From: Fictibacillus terranigra
Lineage (GTDB): Bacteria; Bacillota; Bacilli; Bacillales; Fictibacillaceae
NCBI RefSeq assembly: GCF_030412265.1
Contig: NZ_JAUHLN010000001.1
Coordinates: forward strand, 620,001-684,000
Length of the DNA stretch: 64,000 nt
Direction of reading: 5' to 3'
Part shown: in pieces, positions 26,890-35,222 of the stretch
Position numbering within the stretch: position 1 is the stretch's first letter
Layout of the letters: each line of letters opens with the position of its first letter
Program-made: the position numbers and the translations under genes
The notes under the pieces: model-generated
Seen by the model: the letters and a program-made list of their open reading frames with translations, nothing else
What the model was told of the DNA's origin: nothing
The model's database searches: none

Positions 26890-27738
26890 ATGAGCAAGGT
26901 AGCGATAATGACAGACAGCACGGCATATATTCCAGAACATATCAGAAACGAAAAAAACATTGTAATGATTCCGCTCAGCGTTATTTTTGACAATGAATCG
27001 TATAAAGAAGAAGTGGAACTGAACAAAGATGATTTTTACGAGATGGTCGGAAAGAGAGGTGCCCTTCCTAAAACATCACAGCCGTCCATCGGCGAACTGG
27101 CTGACACACTCGAACGATTATCACAGGATTATGACGAAGCCATCATGATCACCCTATCGAGCGGCATCAGCGGTACATATCAAAGCGCCCTAAGCGTTGC
27201 AGACATGGTGGAAGGCATCCGGCTTCATGTGTTTGATTCCGAGATCAGCTGCTCTCCGCAGGCTTATTACACATACAAAGCAGTGGAGTTGGCGAATGGG
27301 GGAGCGGACGGAAAGGAAATCATGGAGGAACTGAACCGTATCAAAGAACGCGGAATTCCGGCCTACTTCGTGGTCGATGATCTGAATCATCTTCACCGCG
27401 GCGGCCGAATGAACGCGGCTCAGCTTCTCGTCGGAAATCTTCTGCAGATCAAGCCTGTTCTTCATTTTAAGGATAAAAAGATCGTACCTTTCGAAAAAAT
27501 CCGCACGAAGAAAAAAGCGATCGCACGCATTCATCAGCTCATGGAACAATCGGTAACACCCGATGAGCGTTTGCAAGTGAGTGTGATCCATGCCCAGCGG
27601 GAAGAAGAGGCGAAAGAAATCGCAGCCGACATTCAGGGACGATACCCAAATGCAACCGTCGCGATCGATTACTTCGGTCCTGTCATCGGCACCCACCTTG
27701 GTGAAGGCTCGATCGGCATCACCTGGATGAAAAATTAA
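26890..27738 (+). CDS. yviA: DegV family fatty-acid-binding protein (FakB-like, YviA)
   Basis: Predicted fatty-acid carrier of the DegV/FakB family, which presents fatty acids to a kinase. The 282-residue protein has the N-terminal IMTDSTAYIP, TSQPSIGEL, the hydroxyl-contact ITLSSGISGTYQSA, and HRGGRMNAAQLLVGNLLQIKPVL, all family markers. ATG 26890 follows AAAGGA at the right distance. Located just upstream of comFA, as yviA in B. subtilis. Confidence 0.9.
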   Translation: MSKVAIMTDSTAYIPEHIRNEKNIVMIPLSVIFDNESYKEEVELNKDDFYEMVGKRGALPKTSQPSIGELADTLERLSQDYDEAIMITLSSGISGTYQSALSVADMVEGIRLHVFDSEISCSPQAYYTYKAVELANGGADGKEIMEELNRIKERGIPAYFVVDDLNHLHRGGRMNAAQLLVGNLLQIKPVLHFKDKKIVPFEKIRTKKKAIARIHQLMEQSVTPDERLQVSVIHAQREEEAKEIAADIQGRYPNATVAIDYFGPVIGTHLGEGSIGITWMKN

Positions 27739-27761
27739 ATAACCAAACGGAGGAATGAAAG

Positions 27762-27797
27762 ATGAAACTTCCTTTTCAACAGGAGACGGCGCCATGA
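27762..27797 (+). CDS. 11-codon leader ORF overlapping the comFA start
   Basis: ATG 27762 follows CGGAGGA with an 8-nt gap and encodes MKLPFQQETAP. Its TGA overlaps the ATG at 27794 as ATGA. Either this is a coupled leader peptide for comFA, or ribosomes bound at the same site start comFA at the poorly spaced ATG 27755. No homologue is expected to be recognisable at this size. Confidence 0.4.
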   Translation: MKLPFQQETAP

Positions 27798-29296
27798 GGT
27801 TCGTCTCTTTTTTTGCTGATGGAAAAACACTGGCGGCTCCAGATGCCCTTAAGCCGCCGGATGTCAGTGCTGCCCCTGTTCCCTTTTACAAGCTTCCAGT
27901 CCTTGATCCCCCTGATTTTTTCGGGCATCTCCCCTTTTCCCATGAACTTCAAGCCTTCTTATCAGGCAAGCTTCTCTCATTTGATGAACTCCCCTACCCG
28001 ATGGATATGATTCATGAGCATTACCTTCATGGCTGCTTAACGTATGTAAAAGGAATAGCAGTTGATGTTGGAGGCTCGTTTGTATGCAAACGGTGTGGCA
28101 ATGATAAGCCGCGGCTGTTTGCTTCTTTCTCCTGTTTTCGGTGTAAGGAGACTGAATGTGTTTATTGCAGGAAGTGCCTTGTGATGGGGCGGATCAGCCG
28201 GTGTACACCTCTCGTCCGCTGGTGCGGACCTCAGTTGGACTGGCGGGTGGATGACGTAGCGCTTGAGTGGGATGGTGATTTGTCGGCCGCTCAAAAGAAA
28301 GCTTCAGATCAAATGGTTTCCCGGATTGGTGATGAGGGTGAGCTGCTGATCTGGGCGGTATGCGGTGCAGGAAAAACAGAGGTTCTTTTTCATGGAGTGG
28401 AAAAAGCGCTGAAGGCTGGACAGAGGGTTTGTTTGGCGACTCCAAGGACAGATGTGGTACTGGAGCTGCTTCCACGATTGCGTAAAGTGTTTCCCGGTGT
28501 TACTTTGGCAGGTCTGTATGGCGGAAGCGAAGAGAAGTCGGAGGGAGCTCAGTTGATTGTTTCAACAACCCACCAGCTGTATCGCTTTCGAGAGGCGTTT
28601 GACCTTGTGGTCGTTGATGAAGTGGATGCCTTCCCGTATTCCTATGATCAGTCATTGGAATATGCAGTTCATCAGGCGAAAAAGGGAAATGCCCTGCTCG
28701 TATATCTCAGTGCTACACCAAGCAGAAAGATGAAGAAAAGTGCGTCGCTTGGTCATCTAGCACATGTAAGGATTCCCGTTCGATTTCATGGGTTTCCGCT
28801 GCCTGTTCCAAGGTTTGTTTGGTGCGGAAATTGGAAGAAAAGGCTGAAAAAAGGCAGGCTGCCAAGCAATGTAGTGGACTGGGTGAGCCATCAGTTGGAG
28901 GTAAAGAGGCAGGGATTTTTGTTTGTTCCGTCCGTTGCCGCACTTCATCAGGTGGTGGCTCTATTGAAGGCCGGTTTCCCAGGAATTGAAGGTGTACATG
29001 CAGAGGATCCGGAGCGTAAAGAGAAGGTGATGAAGTTTCGGAAGGGCGAGGTTTCAATAGTAGTCACGACGACTATCCTTGAGCGCGGGGTAACCGTTCC
29101 CTTTACGGATGTAGCCGTGCTCGGTGCGGAAGAGGATATCTTCACGGAAAGTGCTCTTGTCCAGATCGCCGGCCGATCTGGACGAAGCAAGGACGATCCA
29201 GCAGGCGATGTCTTGTTTTTTCATTATGGGAGGACGAATGCAATGGTCGATGCTAAAAGGCATATTGAGGGGATGAACAAGGAGGCGGAACTATGA
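27794..29296 (+). CDS. comFA: ComFA, DEAD-box-like DNA uptake ATPase
   Basis: Late competence protein: a helicase-like ATPase driving single-stranded DNA import during transformation. The 500-residue protein has an N-terminal four-cysteine zinc region (CKRCG...CFRC...CVYCRKC), Walker A AVCGAGKTE, DEAD-like VVDEVDAFPY, motif III LSATPS, and QIAGRSGRSKDDPAGD (motif VI). ATG 27794 with GGAG 9 nt upstream is preferred; ATG 27755 in the same frame adds 13 residues but is only 1 nt from its ribosome site. It overlaps comFC by 4 nt. Confidence 0.93.
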   Translation: MRFVSFFADGKTLAAPDALKPPDVSAAPVPFYKLPVLDPPDFFGHLPFSHELQAFLSGKLLSFDELPYPMDMIHEHYLHGCLTYVKGIAVDVGGSFVCKRCGNDKPRLFASFSCFRCKETECVYCRKCLVMGRISRCTPLVRWCGPQLDWRVDDVALEWDGDLSAAQKKASDQMVSRIGDEGELLIWAVCGAGKTEVLFHGVEKALKAGQRVCLATPRTDVVLELLPRLRKVFPGVTLAGLYGGSEEKSEGAQLIVSTTHQLYRFREAFDLVVVDEVDAFPYSYDQSLEYAVHQAKKGNALLVYLSATPSRKMKKSASLGHLAHVRIPVRFHGFPLPVPRFVWCGNWKKRLKKGRLPSNVVDWVSHQLEVKRQGFLFVPSVAALHQVVALLKAGFPGIEGVHAEDPERKEKVMKFRKGEVSIVVTTTILERGVTVPFTDVAVLGAEEDIFTESALVQIAGRSGRSKDDPAGDVLFFHYGRTNAMVDAKRHIEGMNKEAEL

Positions 29297-30006
29297 ATTA
29301 TTGTCTGTATTGTGATAAGGGGTTCTATGATCCTGTCAATTGGCGTTCTGTTCTAGGGCTGGCTGATGAAGTGCACTTTTGTGAGGTGTGCAGTTCTTCT
29401 TTCGAGAGAATTCAAGGAGAAGTATGTGAGATTTGCGGCCGCTCTTTTTCTTTATTTCCCGAGAAATATCGACAGGAAAATCGCTGTAACGACTGTTTAA
29501 GGTGGGAAGAAGACGACAAATGGCGAGGGATTCTCGCTAAGAACCGGTCATTGTATGTCTACAATGATTTTTTGAAGGAGCTGATCAGCCGTCTGAAATA
29601 CAGGGGTGATGCGGAGCTTGTGAATGGGTTTAGGCAGGAGTTAAAAGGCGTTTATCGGCAAGAATTTAAGGGGTGTGTTGCCGTTCCGATGCCGTTAAGC
29701 CGCGAACGGCACTACGAGCGGGGATTTAACCAGGCACAGCTGCTGGCAGGATTGTTGGGTGTGGAAGTGGTGCATGCCGTGAATCGGGTATTGCATGAAA
29801 AGAAACAGAGTAAAAAGTCAAGGAGAGAGCGGCTGGAAATGAGAGAAAGGATTTTCATGTTGGGCGTTGATGAAGAGCTCGTTAAAGGAAAAAGTATTGT
29901 CCTTGTGGATGATGTGTACACGACCGGAGCGACGATCCGACAGGCGGCTATCGTCTTGAAGGAGGCGGGGGCTCGGAGTATTGCCTCACTCACACTGGCT
30001 CGCTGA
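29293..30006 (+). CDS. comFC: ComFC phosphoribosyltransferase-like competence protein
   Basis: Competence protein required for DNA uptake, working with ComFA. The N-terminus holds two zinc-binding pairs (CLYCDKGF, CEVC, CEICGRSF, CNDC) and the C-terminus the PRPP-binding loop SIVLVDDVYTTGATIRQA. It overlaps comFA by 4 nt. comFB, which separates these genes in B. subtilis, is absent. Confidence 0.93.
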   Translation: MNYCLYCDKGFYDPVNWRSVLGLADEVHFCEVCSSSFERIQGEVCEICGRSFSLFPEKYRQENRCNDCLRWEEDDKWRGILAKNRSLYVYNDFLKELISRLKYRGDAELVNGFRQELKGVYRQEFKGCVAVPMPLSRERHYERGFNQAQLLAGLLGVEVVHAVNRVLHEKKQSKKSRRERLEMRERIFMLGVDEELVKGKSIVLVDDVYTTGATIRQAAIVLKEAGARSIASLTLAR

Positions 30007-30023
30007 AAATTTTTATGCCTCAT

Positions 30024-30050
30024 TAAACTAGTTGAAGCAGCTTCCGATAA
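30024..30050 (+). promoter_or_regulatory. Candidate sigma-D promoter upstream of yvyF
   Basis: TAAA, 15 nt, TCCGATAA; the sigma-D consensus is TAAA-N15-GCCGATAT. This would add a motility-specific start to the flagellar genes downstream of comF. Confidence 0.55.
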
Positions 30051-30083
30051 TTACGGTAGAGATATTAGAGGAGTGATATCGGA

Positions 30084-30476
30084 ATGGGGGAATTGAAAAA
30101 TTGCCCAAGCTGTGGAAACTTATATGTCGAGCACCTTCGTCCAGTATGTGATACATGCTTTAAGGAAGAAGAGCAGATGTTTGAAAAAGTGTTTCAATAC
30201 ATGAGGAAGCGGGAGAACCGTCAAGCCACCCTGTTTGATGTTCATCAGCACACCGGGGTGGATGAAGAGAAGATCACGAAGTTCATCCGCCAGGGAAGAA
30301 TCCGTGTGGTCGGGTTTCCGAATTTTTATTATCCATGTGAAACCTGCGAAGGGCCGACCCAGGAAGGAAGACTGTGCAGCTCCTGTAAAAAGAAGATCAT
30401 GGGTGATTTGAAAACCGATGAATTTGAAGCGAAAAAAAAACTGGTTGATCTAGGAAGGTCTTACTATACCGATTAA
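30084..30476 (+). CDS. yvyF: YvyF, flagellar operon zinc-ribbon protein
   Basis: A 130-residue protein with two CxxC pairs at each end (CPSCGNL, CDTC; CETC, CSSC) framing a helix-turn-helix-like middle (VDEEKITKFIRQGRIRV). It matches the conserved flagellar-operon protein that sits between comFC and flgM in Bacillus. Its exact function is not established. ATATTAGAGGAGTGAT precedes the start. Confidence 0.88.
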   Translation: MGELKNCPSCGNLYVEHLRPVCDTCFKEEEQMFEKVFQYMRKRENRQATLFDVHQHTGVDEEKITKFIRQGRIRVVGFPNFYYPCETCEGPTQEGRLCSSCKKKIMGDLKTDEFEAKKKLVDLGRSYYTD

Positions 30477-30505
30477 TCGAAAGTCCTATTTTTATATGAA
30501 CAGCT

Positions 30506-30532
30506 TCAGTGTTTATATTTTAAACCGATATA
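30506..30532 (+). promoter_or_regulatory. Candidate sigma-D promoter upstream of flgM
   Basis: The -10 ACCGATAT (30525-30532) is one base off GCCGATAT. The -35 at the ideal spacing is TTCA rather than TAAA. Position before flgM agrees with the known sigma-D promoter in B. subtilis. Confidence 0.5.
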
Positions 30533-30579
30533 AGAAATAGGAAACGCAGGAGTGATCCTGCAAAAAAGAGGTGAATCCT

Positions 30580-30840
30580 ATGAAGATCAATAGCTTTAAT
30601 CTCGTCAATATTAATCCCTACATGAAACAGAACCAACAATATTCCATAAAGAACGAGGAAAAGATGAAGCAGAGCGACGAAATCCAAATCTCAGCTGAAG
30701 CAAAAGATCTTCAATCATCACAGCAATTTTCAGCAAGCCGCCAGGATAAAATAAATGAAATTAAAATCCAGATCAATTCCGGACAGTATCAGCCAGACTC
30801 AAGAGAGATCGCCCGGAAGTTCTACCAATTCTGGAACTAG
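30580..30840 (+). CDS. flgM: FlgM anti-sigma-D factor
   Basis: Small cytoplasmic protein that holds sigma-D inactive until hook completion. The 86-residue product has the family C-terminal half DKINEIKIQINSGQYQPDSREIARKFYQF, matching the sigma-binding helices. ATG 30580 is chosen over GTG 30571 because AAAGAGGTG lies directly upstream and includes that GTG. First gene of flgM-flgN-flgK-flgL. Confidence 0.92.
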   Translation: MKINSFNLVNINPYMKQNQQYSIKNEEKMKQSDEIQISAEAKDLQSSQQFSASRQDKINEIKIQINSGQYQPDSREIARKFYQFWN

Positions 30841-30849
30841 GAGGACCTC

Positions 30850-31308
30850 ATGGCACTCACGGACATGACATCTTTATTAAACGAGCTGCTCCACGTCCAC
30901 CGGGAGCTCAACAGCATCGCCGAACAGAAAACAGCGATCTTAAAAACAGGTGATGTAAAGGTGCTCGATGCTTTGATGCTTAAAGAGAATGAGCATGTGA
31001 AGACCTTGATGGAGCTTGAAGAAATGCGTAATGGAACAAGCACTCTCACGATGCCACAATTGATTGATCAGGCTGGACCAAGTGAAAAGGAACAGCTTGA
31101 AGCACTTCAATATGAACTTTCAAAAGAATATATGCTTTTAAAGGAACGCAACGAACTGAACCAGCAGCTGATCCATCAGTCTCTGCAGTTTGTGAATATG
31201 TCACTGAACATGTTCATGCCGGGGCCTGAAAAAGTAACGTACAGCCGACCGCAGGCAAAGGAATACGCGGGAGCAGGGAGCTTTTCTCTGTTTGATTCAA
31301 AAGCCTAG
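30850..31308 (+). CDS. flgN: FlgN flagellar export chaperone
   Basis: Cytoplasmic chaperone for the hook-filament junction proteins FlgK and FlgL. The 152-residue, largely helical protein (LLNELLHVHRELNSIAEQKT; LMLKENEHVKTLMELEEMR) matches FlgN/YvyG in length and position, directly upstream of flgK. TAGGAGGACC precedes the ATG. Confidence 0.88.
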   Translation: MALTDMTSLLNELLHVHRELNSIAEQKTAILKTGDVKVLDALMLKENEHVKTLMELEEMRNGTSTLTMPQLIDQAGPSEKEQLEALQYELSKEYMLLKERNELNQQLIHQSLQFVNMSLNMFMPGPEKVTYSRPQAKEYAGAGSFSLFDSKA

Positions 31309-31323
31309 AACGGAGGAACATTC

Positions 31324-32841
31324 ATGGTATCAACGTTTCATGGGTTGGAGACCGCCCGCCGCGGGATGACAACCCAGCAATATGCCCTGCAAGTGACCGG
31401 GCAGAACATCGCCAATGCCAACACACCCGGATACTCGCGCCAGCGTGTAAACTTCACCCAGACCGCGCCTTACCCTGCACCAGCCATGAACCGCCCGCAA
31501 ATTCCGGGGCAGATGGGGACTGGAGTGGAGGCTGGTTCGATTCAGCGTGTGAGGGAAAGCTTCCTGGACGTGCAGTTCCGCGGAGAGAACACGAAATCCG
31601 GTTACTGGGGAGCCAGAAGCGAAGCACTTGAAAAAATGGAAGATATCATGAACGAGCCTAGTGACAACGGCTTGTCCAGGACCCTCGATCAGTTCTGGCA
31701 ATCCCTGCAGGATCTCGCAGTCAATCCTGAAGACGATGGTGCCCGTTCGGTTGTGCGCCAGCGCGGGGTAGCTGTAGCAGAGACCTTTAACTATCTATCA
31801 ACCTCGCTATCAACCATTCGTGATGACATCAAGAGTCAAGTGGATATCTCCGTTAAAGAGATCAACTCGATCGCGGAACAGATGAATAACATTAACCAGC
31901 AGATCAGTGAGATAGAACCGCACGGTTATCTTCCGAACGATCTGTATGATGAAAGAGATCAGCTGGTGGACCGTCTTTCCCAGCTCGTTAATGTGAAGGT
32001 GACGAAGACTTCGAGCAGTACTACAGCTTCCCCGCTCGCTGAAGGGAAGTACACGATTGAGATTACAGATGCATCTGGAGCATCATTAGGTACATTAGTA
32101 GATGGAAACAGCAGTCCGCTTTCTTTTAAAAGCCTGTCTGCAGACGAGAGCAACGGTAATATTTCCGGCTTTTCTTTGGGTGGAACCGCACTGGCATCAA
32201 CTGCTGTCGGAGGCAAGCTGGAGGGAATGACTTCAGCTTATAATAATGATTATCCGGCTATGCTCGATCAGCTGGATAATCTAGCTCTTGATTTTGCGAA
32301 GGCATTTAACGATGTGCACAGTAAAGGATGGAGTTTGAACGATATTAATAGCACCACTGGAACTCAAACGCCACACGACTTCTTTGCCCTTGATAATCCT
32401 TCTACACCAGCAAATGATCAAGTGAAAATTGATGGTACAACTCCTGCAAAAGGTGCAGCCAAGCTCCTTAAAGTGTCCTCAGAAATTACGGATGACCTCA
32501 AAAACATCGCGGCGGCTACAAGCAAAGCAGCTGGAGATGGAAGCAATGCATTAAATCTAGCAGGTGTAAAAGATACGACGAACTTAAAATCAAAGTATGA
32601 GGCAGCGATCGGAAAGATGGCGGTTGATGCCCAGCAGGCGAACCGAATGAGCGCGAACTCGGATACTCTCGCGAATTCCGTCGATCAGCGGCGCCAATCG
32701 GTGAGCGGAGTCTCATTGGATGAAGAGATGACCAATATGATTCAGTTTCAGCATGCATACAATGCGTCTGCCCGAATGATCACAATGGTCGATCAGATGC
32801 TCGATAAAATTATTAATGGAATGGGTATGGTAGGAAGGTAG
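31324..32841 (+). CDS. flgK: FlgK hook-associated protein 1
   Basis: Hook-filament junction protein, exported by the flagellar type III system. The 505 residues begin TFHGLETARRGMTTQQYALQ and include GQNIANANTPGYSRQRVNF, the rod/hook signature, and end with the coiled-coil NMIQFQHAYNASARMITMVDQML. The variable central part is Ser/Thr/Ala-rich. Start has CGGAGGAAC upstream. Cotranscribed with flgN and flgL. Confidence 0.95.
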   Translation: MVSTFHGLETARRGMTTQQYALQVTGQNIANANTPGYSRQRVNFTQTAPYPAPAMNRPQIPGQMGTGVEAGSIQRVRESFLDVQFRGENTKSGYWGARSEALEKMEDIMNEPSDNGLSRTLDQFWQSLQDLAVNPEDDGARSVVRQRGVAVAETFNYLSTSLSTIRDDIKSQVDISVKEINSIAEQMNNINQQISEIEPHGYLPNDLYDERDQLVDRLSQLVNVKVTKTSSSTTASPLAEGKYTIEITDASGASLGTLVDGNSSPLSFKSLSADESNGNISGFSLGGTALASTAVGGKLEGMTSAYNNDYPAMLDQLDNLALDFAKAFNDVHSKGWSLNDINSTTGTQTPHDFFALDNPSTPANDQVKIDGTTPAKGAAKLLKVSSEITDDLKNIAAATSKAAGDGSNALNLAGVKDTTNLKSKYEAAIGKMAVDAQQANRMSANSDTLANSVDQRRQSVSGVSLDEEMTNMIQFQHAYNASARMITMVDQMLDKIINGMGMVGR

Positions 32842-32851
32842 GTGACTTTTT

Positions 32852-33766
32852 ATGCGTGTAACACAAAGCATGCTGTCAGGAAACATGCTGCGTAACCTTA
32901 GCAGCAGCTATGCAAAGATGGGAGAATACCAGGATCAGCTTGCCACCGGAAAGAAAATTAAGAGACCATCCCAAGATCCGGTTGTCGCGATGAAAGGGAT
33001 GGCCTATCGTACAAACCTGGCGGAAGTAGAACAGTTTAAACGGAACTTTGGAGAAGCATACAACTGGGTGGAAAGCTCAGATGATGCTCTTGATAAAGCA
33101 ACGAGTGCTTTACAGCGTATTCGTGAACTAACGGTCCAGGCTTCCAATGGAACGTATGAAGAAAACCAGAAAGCGGCAATAGGTGAGGAAATCAAGCAGC
33201 TGAAAGAGCATTTAGTTACCATTGCGAACACCCAGGTTGCAGGAAAGTATATCTTTAACGGGAATGATACGACGAATGCACCGGTTACGTTGACAAATGG
33301 AGAAGTAACAAAAGTGTCGACCAACAGCAACGACGTGAAAATTGAACTCTCCAAAGGCATCCAGCTTGGTGTCAATGTGAAAGGTTCAGAGATTTTTACA
33401 ACCGGTACGAATCCTGGAGATGGATTGTTCAGTGATCTATCCGCATTGGAAAAGGCACTGGACTCTCAAAGCACTCCTGGAGGCTATACGAAAGAAATTG
33501 GTAACTTCCTAGGGTTGCTCGATGGTCATATTAATAAAATTGTTGCAGAGAGAGCTGAACTGGGTGCGAAGAACAATCGTCTGGAACTAATGGAAGACCG
33601 GGTGGATGAGCAGGAAGTGATCGCAAACCGCATCCTTTCTGACAATGAAGATGCTGACGTGGAACGTGTGATCACTGACATGAAATCACAGGAAAGCGTT
33701 CTTCGGGCGGCAATGGGTGTTGGCTCCCGCATTATTCAGCCATCATTATTGGACTTTTTACGCTAA
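32852..33766 (+). CDS. flgL: FlgL hook-associated protein 3
   Basis: Second junction protein between hook and filament. 304 residues with the flagellin-like N-terminal helix (MRVTQSMLSGNMLRNLSSSY; LATGKKIKRPSQDPVVAMKG) and C-terminal helix (RLELMEDRVDEQEVIANRIL). It starts 11 nt after flgK and is followed within 5 nt by a terminator. Confidence 0.95.
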   Translation: MRVTQSMLSGNMLRNLSSSYAKMGEYQDQLATGKKIKRPSQDPVVAMKGMAYRTNLAEVEQFKRNFGEAYNWVESSDDALDKATSALQRIRELTVQASNGTYEENQKAAIGEEIKQLKEHLVTIANTQVAGKYIFNGNDTTNAPVTLTNGEVTKVSTNSNDVKIELSKGIQLGVNVKGSEIFTTGTNPGDGLFSDLSALEKALDSQSTPGGYTKEIGNFLGLLDGHINKIVAERAELGAKNNRLELMEDRVDEQEVIANRILSDNEDADVERVITDMKSQESVLRAAMGVGSRIIQPSLLDFLR

Positions 33767-33770
33767 GTAG

Positions 33771-33801
33771 GAGCTATCTATGTGATAGCTCTCTCTTTTT
33801 T
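33771..33801 (+). terminator. Intrinsic terminator between flgL and yviE
   Basis: Arms GAGCTATC and GATAGCTC around TATGT, followed by TCTCTTTTTT. It lies within the gene cluster and would limit read-through into yviE-fliW-csrA. Confidence 0.8.
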
Positions 33802-33814
33802 AGGGGGAATTAAA

Positions 33815-34390
33815 ATGAGTGTTCCTCAGCTTAGAATGGAATCAACCAAAGGGCAAATCGGAATTACCACCACACCGCCTGTTCAGGAAATCGAACAGCA
33901 GCCGGCAGATCTTGAAATCCAGCAGCCAAAAGCCGATCTGAGCATCGAAACGATTCCAGGAAAGCTTACGATTGACCAGTCACAGGCCTGGGCACACATG
34001 GACTTAAAGCCCATATCGAAGAGGATTGAGGAGTTCGCACAAAGAGGATACAGCGACTGGCTGGATGGCCTGTCCAGAATGGCTGAGCAAGGCGATGAAT
34101 TGATGAGGATTGAGAACGGCGGCCAGCCCATTGCTGATCAGGCGAAGGAAAATGGAGAAGATCCGATGCTGGAATTGAACATTGGGTTTGTTCCGTCTCC
34201 TTTTAGTGTAAAAACAAACTATGAACCTCCTAAAGTTAATATTGACTGGCAGGTTAACAGGCCGATCATTGAATCAAGGATAAACAAACCTATTCACGGC
34301 TATAAACCTGGTAAGGTGCAAATTGATATGAAGCAATGGCCTTCTTTAATAATTGATGTGACAGGCCAAGAGATTGACCAAAAAAAGTAA
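33815..34390 (+). CDS. yviE: YviE, DUF6470-like flagellar cluster protein
   Basis: A 191-residue protein of unknown function found between flgL and fliW in Bacillus. The N-terminal half contains recurring short motifs of the IE/IQ-Q-P type (EIEQQPADLEIQQPKADLS), the C-terminal half repeated aromatic-poor strands (KVNIDWQVNRPIIESR). AGGGGGAA precedes ATG 33815; an in-frame GTG at 33782 lies inside the upstream hairpin. Named by synteny. Confidence 0.8.
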   Translation: MSVPQLRMESTKGQIGITTTPPVQEIEQQPADLEIQQPKADLSIETIPGKLTIDQSQAWAHMDLKPISKRIEEFAQRGYSDWLDGLSRMAEQGDELMRIENGGQPIADQAKENGEDPMLELNIGFVPSPFSVKTNYEPPKVNIDWQVNRPIIESRINKPIHGYKPGKVQIDMKQWPSLIIDVTGQEIDQKK

Positions 34391-34402
34391 AGTGGTGAAA
34401 AC

Positions 34403-34846
34403 ATGGAACTGAAAACTAAATTTCATGGTGATATAGAAGTTGAAAAAAATGATGTCATAACGTTTGAACACGGCATTCCGGGATTTGAAGAAGAGAGGGG
34501 ATTTGTTATCCTTCCGTTCGAAGATACTCCGTTTTCTGTGATGCAATCTGTATCTACATCGGGGCTTGCATTTGTAACGGCAGATCCGTTTACATATTTT
34601 CCTGGATATGATTTTACATTGCCTGAATCTGTAGTTAATGGATTAGCAATAAAAGAACAGAAGGATGTGTTTGTGCAGGTTATTGTTACATTGCGTGAAG
34701 ACCTGAAAGAATCGACAGCCAACTTGCAGGCGCCAGTCATCATTAATAAAGTAGAAAGTCTTGGTAAACAAGTGGTATTGATTGATAACAAGTACACGTC
34801 AAGACATCTTATTTTCGCCTCAGCAGCAGAAAAGCGGGGTGTTTAG
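34403..34846 (+). CDS. fliW: FliW flagellar assembly factor
   Basis: Cytoplasmic protein that binds flagellin and CsrA, linking flagellin level to its translation. The 147 residues show the family pattern [20 protein letters not shown] and [17 protein letters not shown]. It is directly followed by csrA (2-nt gap) and then hag, giving the complete FliW-CsrA-Hag partner-switch set. GTGGTG lies before the ATG. Confidence 0.95.
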   Translation: MELKTKFHGDIEVEKNDVITFEHGIPGFEEERGFVILPFEDTPFSVMQSVSTSGLAFVTADPFTYFPGYDFTLPESVVNGLAIKEQKDVFVQVIVTLREDLKESTANLQAPVIINKVESLGKQVVLIDNKYTSRHLIFASAAEKRGV

Positions 34847-34848
34847 AG

Positions 34849-35073
34849 ATGCTTGTACTCACTCGCAGGATAAAAGAAGCGATCCAGATTGGTGATGATA
34901 TTGAGATCACCATTCTTGGGATTGAAGGTGACCAGGTAAAGCTCGGGATTAATGCACCAAAGCAGGTGGAAATTCACCGCAAGGAAATCTATCTCTCCAT
35001 TAAAGAGGAAAACAGTGAGGCTGCCAATACTTCTATTAACCTTATGGATCAATTAAAAACATTAAATAAGTAG
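34849..35073 (+). CDS. csrA: CsrA translational repressor
   Basis: RNA-binding dimer that represses hag translation until FliW removes it. 74 residues starting [20 protein letters not shown] with the typical [25 protein letters not shown] core; Arg at VEIHR matches the RNA contact. Binding-site hairpins are visible in the hag leader. Confidence 0.96.
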   Translation: MLVLTRRIKEAIQIGDDIEITILGIEGDQVKLGINAPKQVEIHRKEIYLSIKEENSEAANTSINLMDQLKTLNK

Positions 35074-35083
35074 TATTTTACTA

Positions 35084-35110
35084 TAAACATTCCCATTCGA
35101 TAGACGATAT
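35084..35110 (+). promoter_or_regulatory. Sigma-D promoter of hag
   Basis: TAAA (35084-35087), exactly 15 nt, GACGATAT (35103-35110): one mismatch from the sigma-D consensus. Transcription would start near 35118, giving a leader of about 105 nt. Confidence 0.88.
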
Positions 35111-35130
35111 TAGTGGTGAGCAAACAATCA

Positions 35131-35160
35131 AGAGGATTGACGGCCGCAATCGTCTTTTTT
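35131..35160 (+). terminator. Terminator-like hairpin in the hag leader
   Basis: GATTG and CAATC pair around ACGGCCG, closely followed by six T residues, within the transcribed leader. It could reduce hag transcription or close the csrA transcript. Confidence 0.5.
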
Positions 35161-35178
35161 GTTTGATAACATGACCAA

Positions 35179-35217
35179 CCACAAGGATGTGGGCGGGAAA
35201 CATTTCAAGGAGGAAAT
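35179..35217 (+). promoter_or_regulatory. Two CsrA-binding hairpins in the hag leader
   Basis: Upstream site: CCACAAGGATGTGG (35179-35192), AGGA in the loop of a 5-bp stem. Second site: ATTTC (35202-35206) and GAAAT (35213-35217) present AAGGAG, the ribosome site, in the loop. This matches the two-site arrangement known for B. subtilis hag, in which CsrA blocks ribosome binding. Confidence 0.8.
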
Positions 35218-35222
35218 AAATA

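Noticed and set aside
28037-29263. Several long open frames opposite comFA
   Set aside because: They mirror comFA codons, lack starts with ribosome sites and match nothing recognisable.
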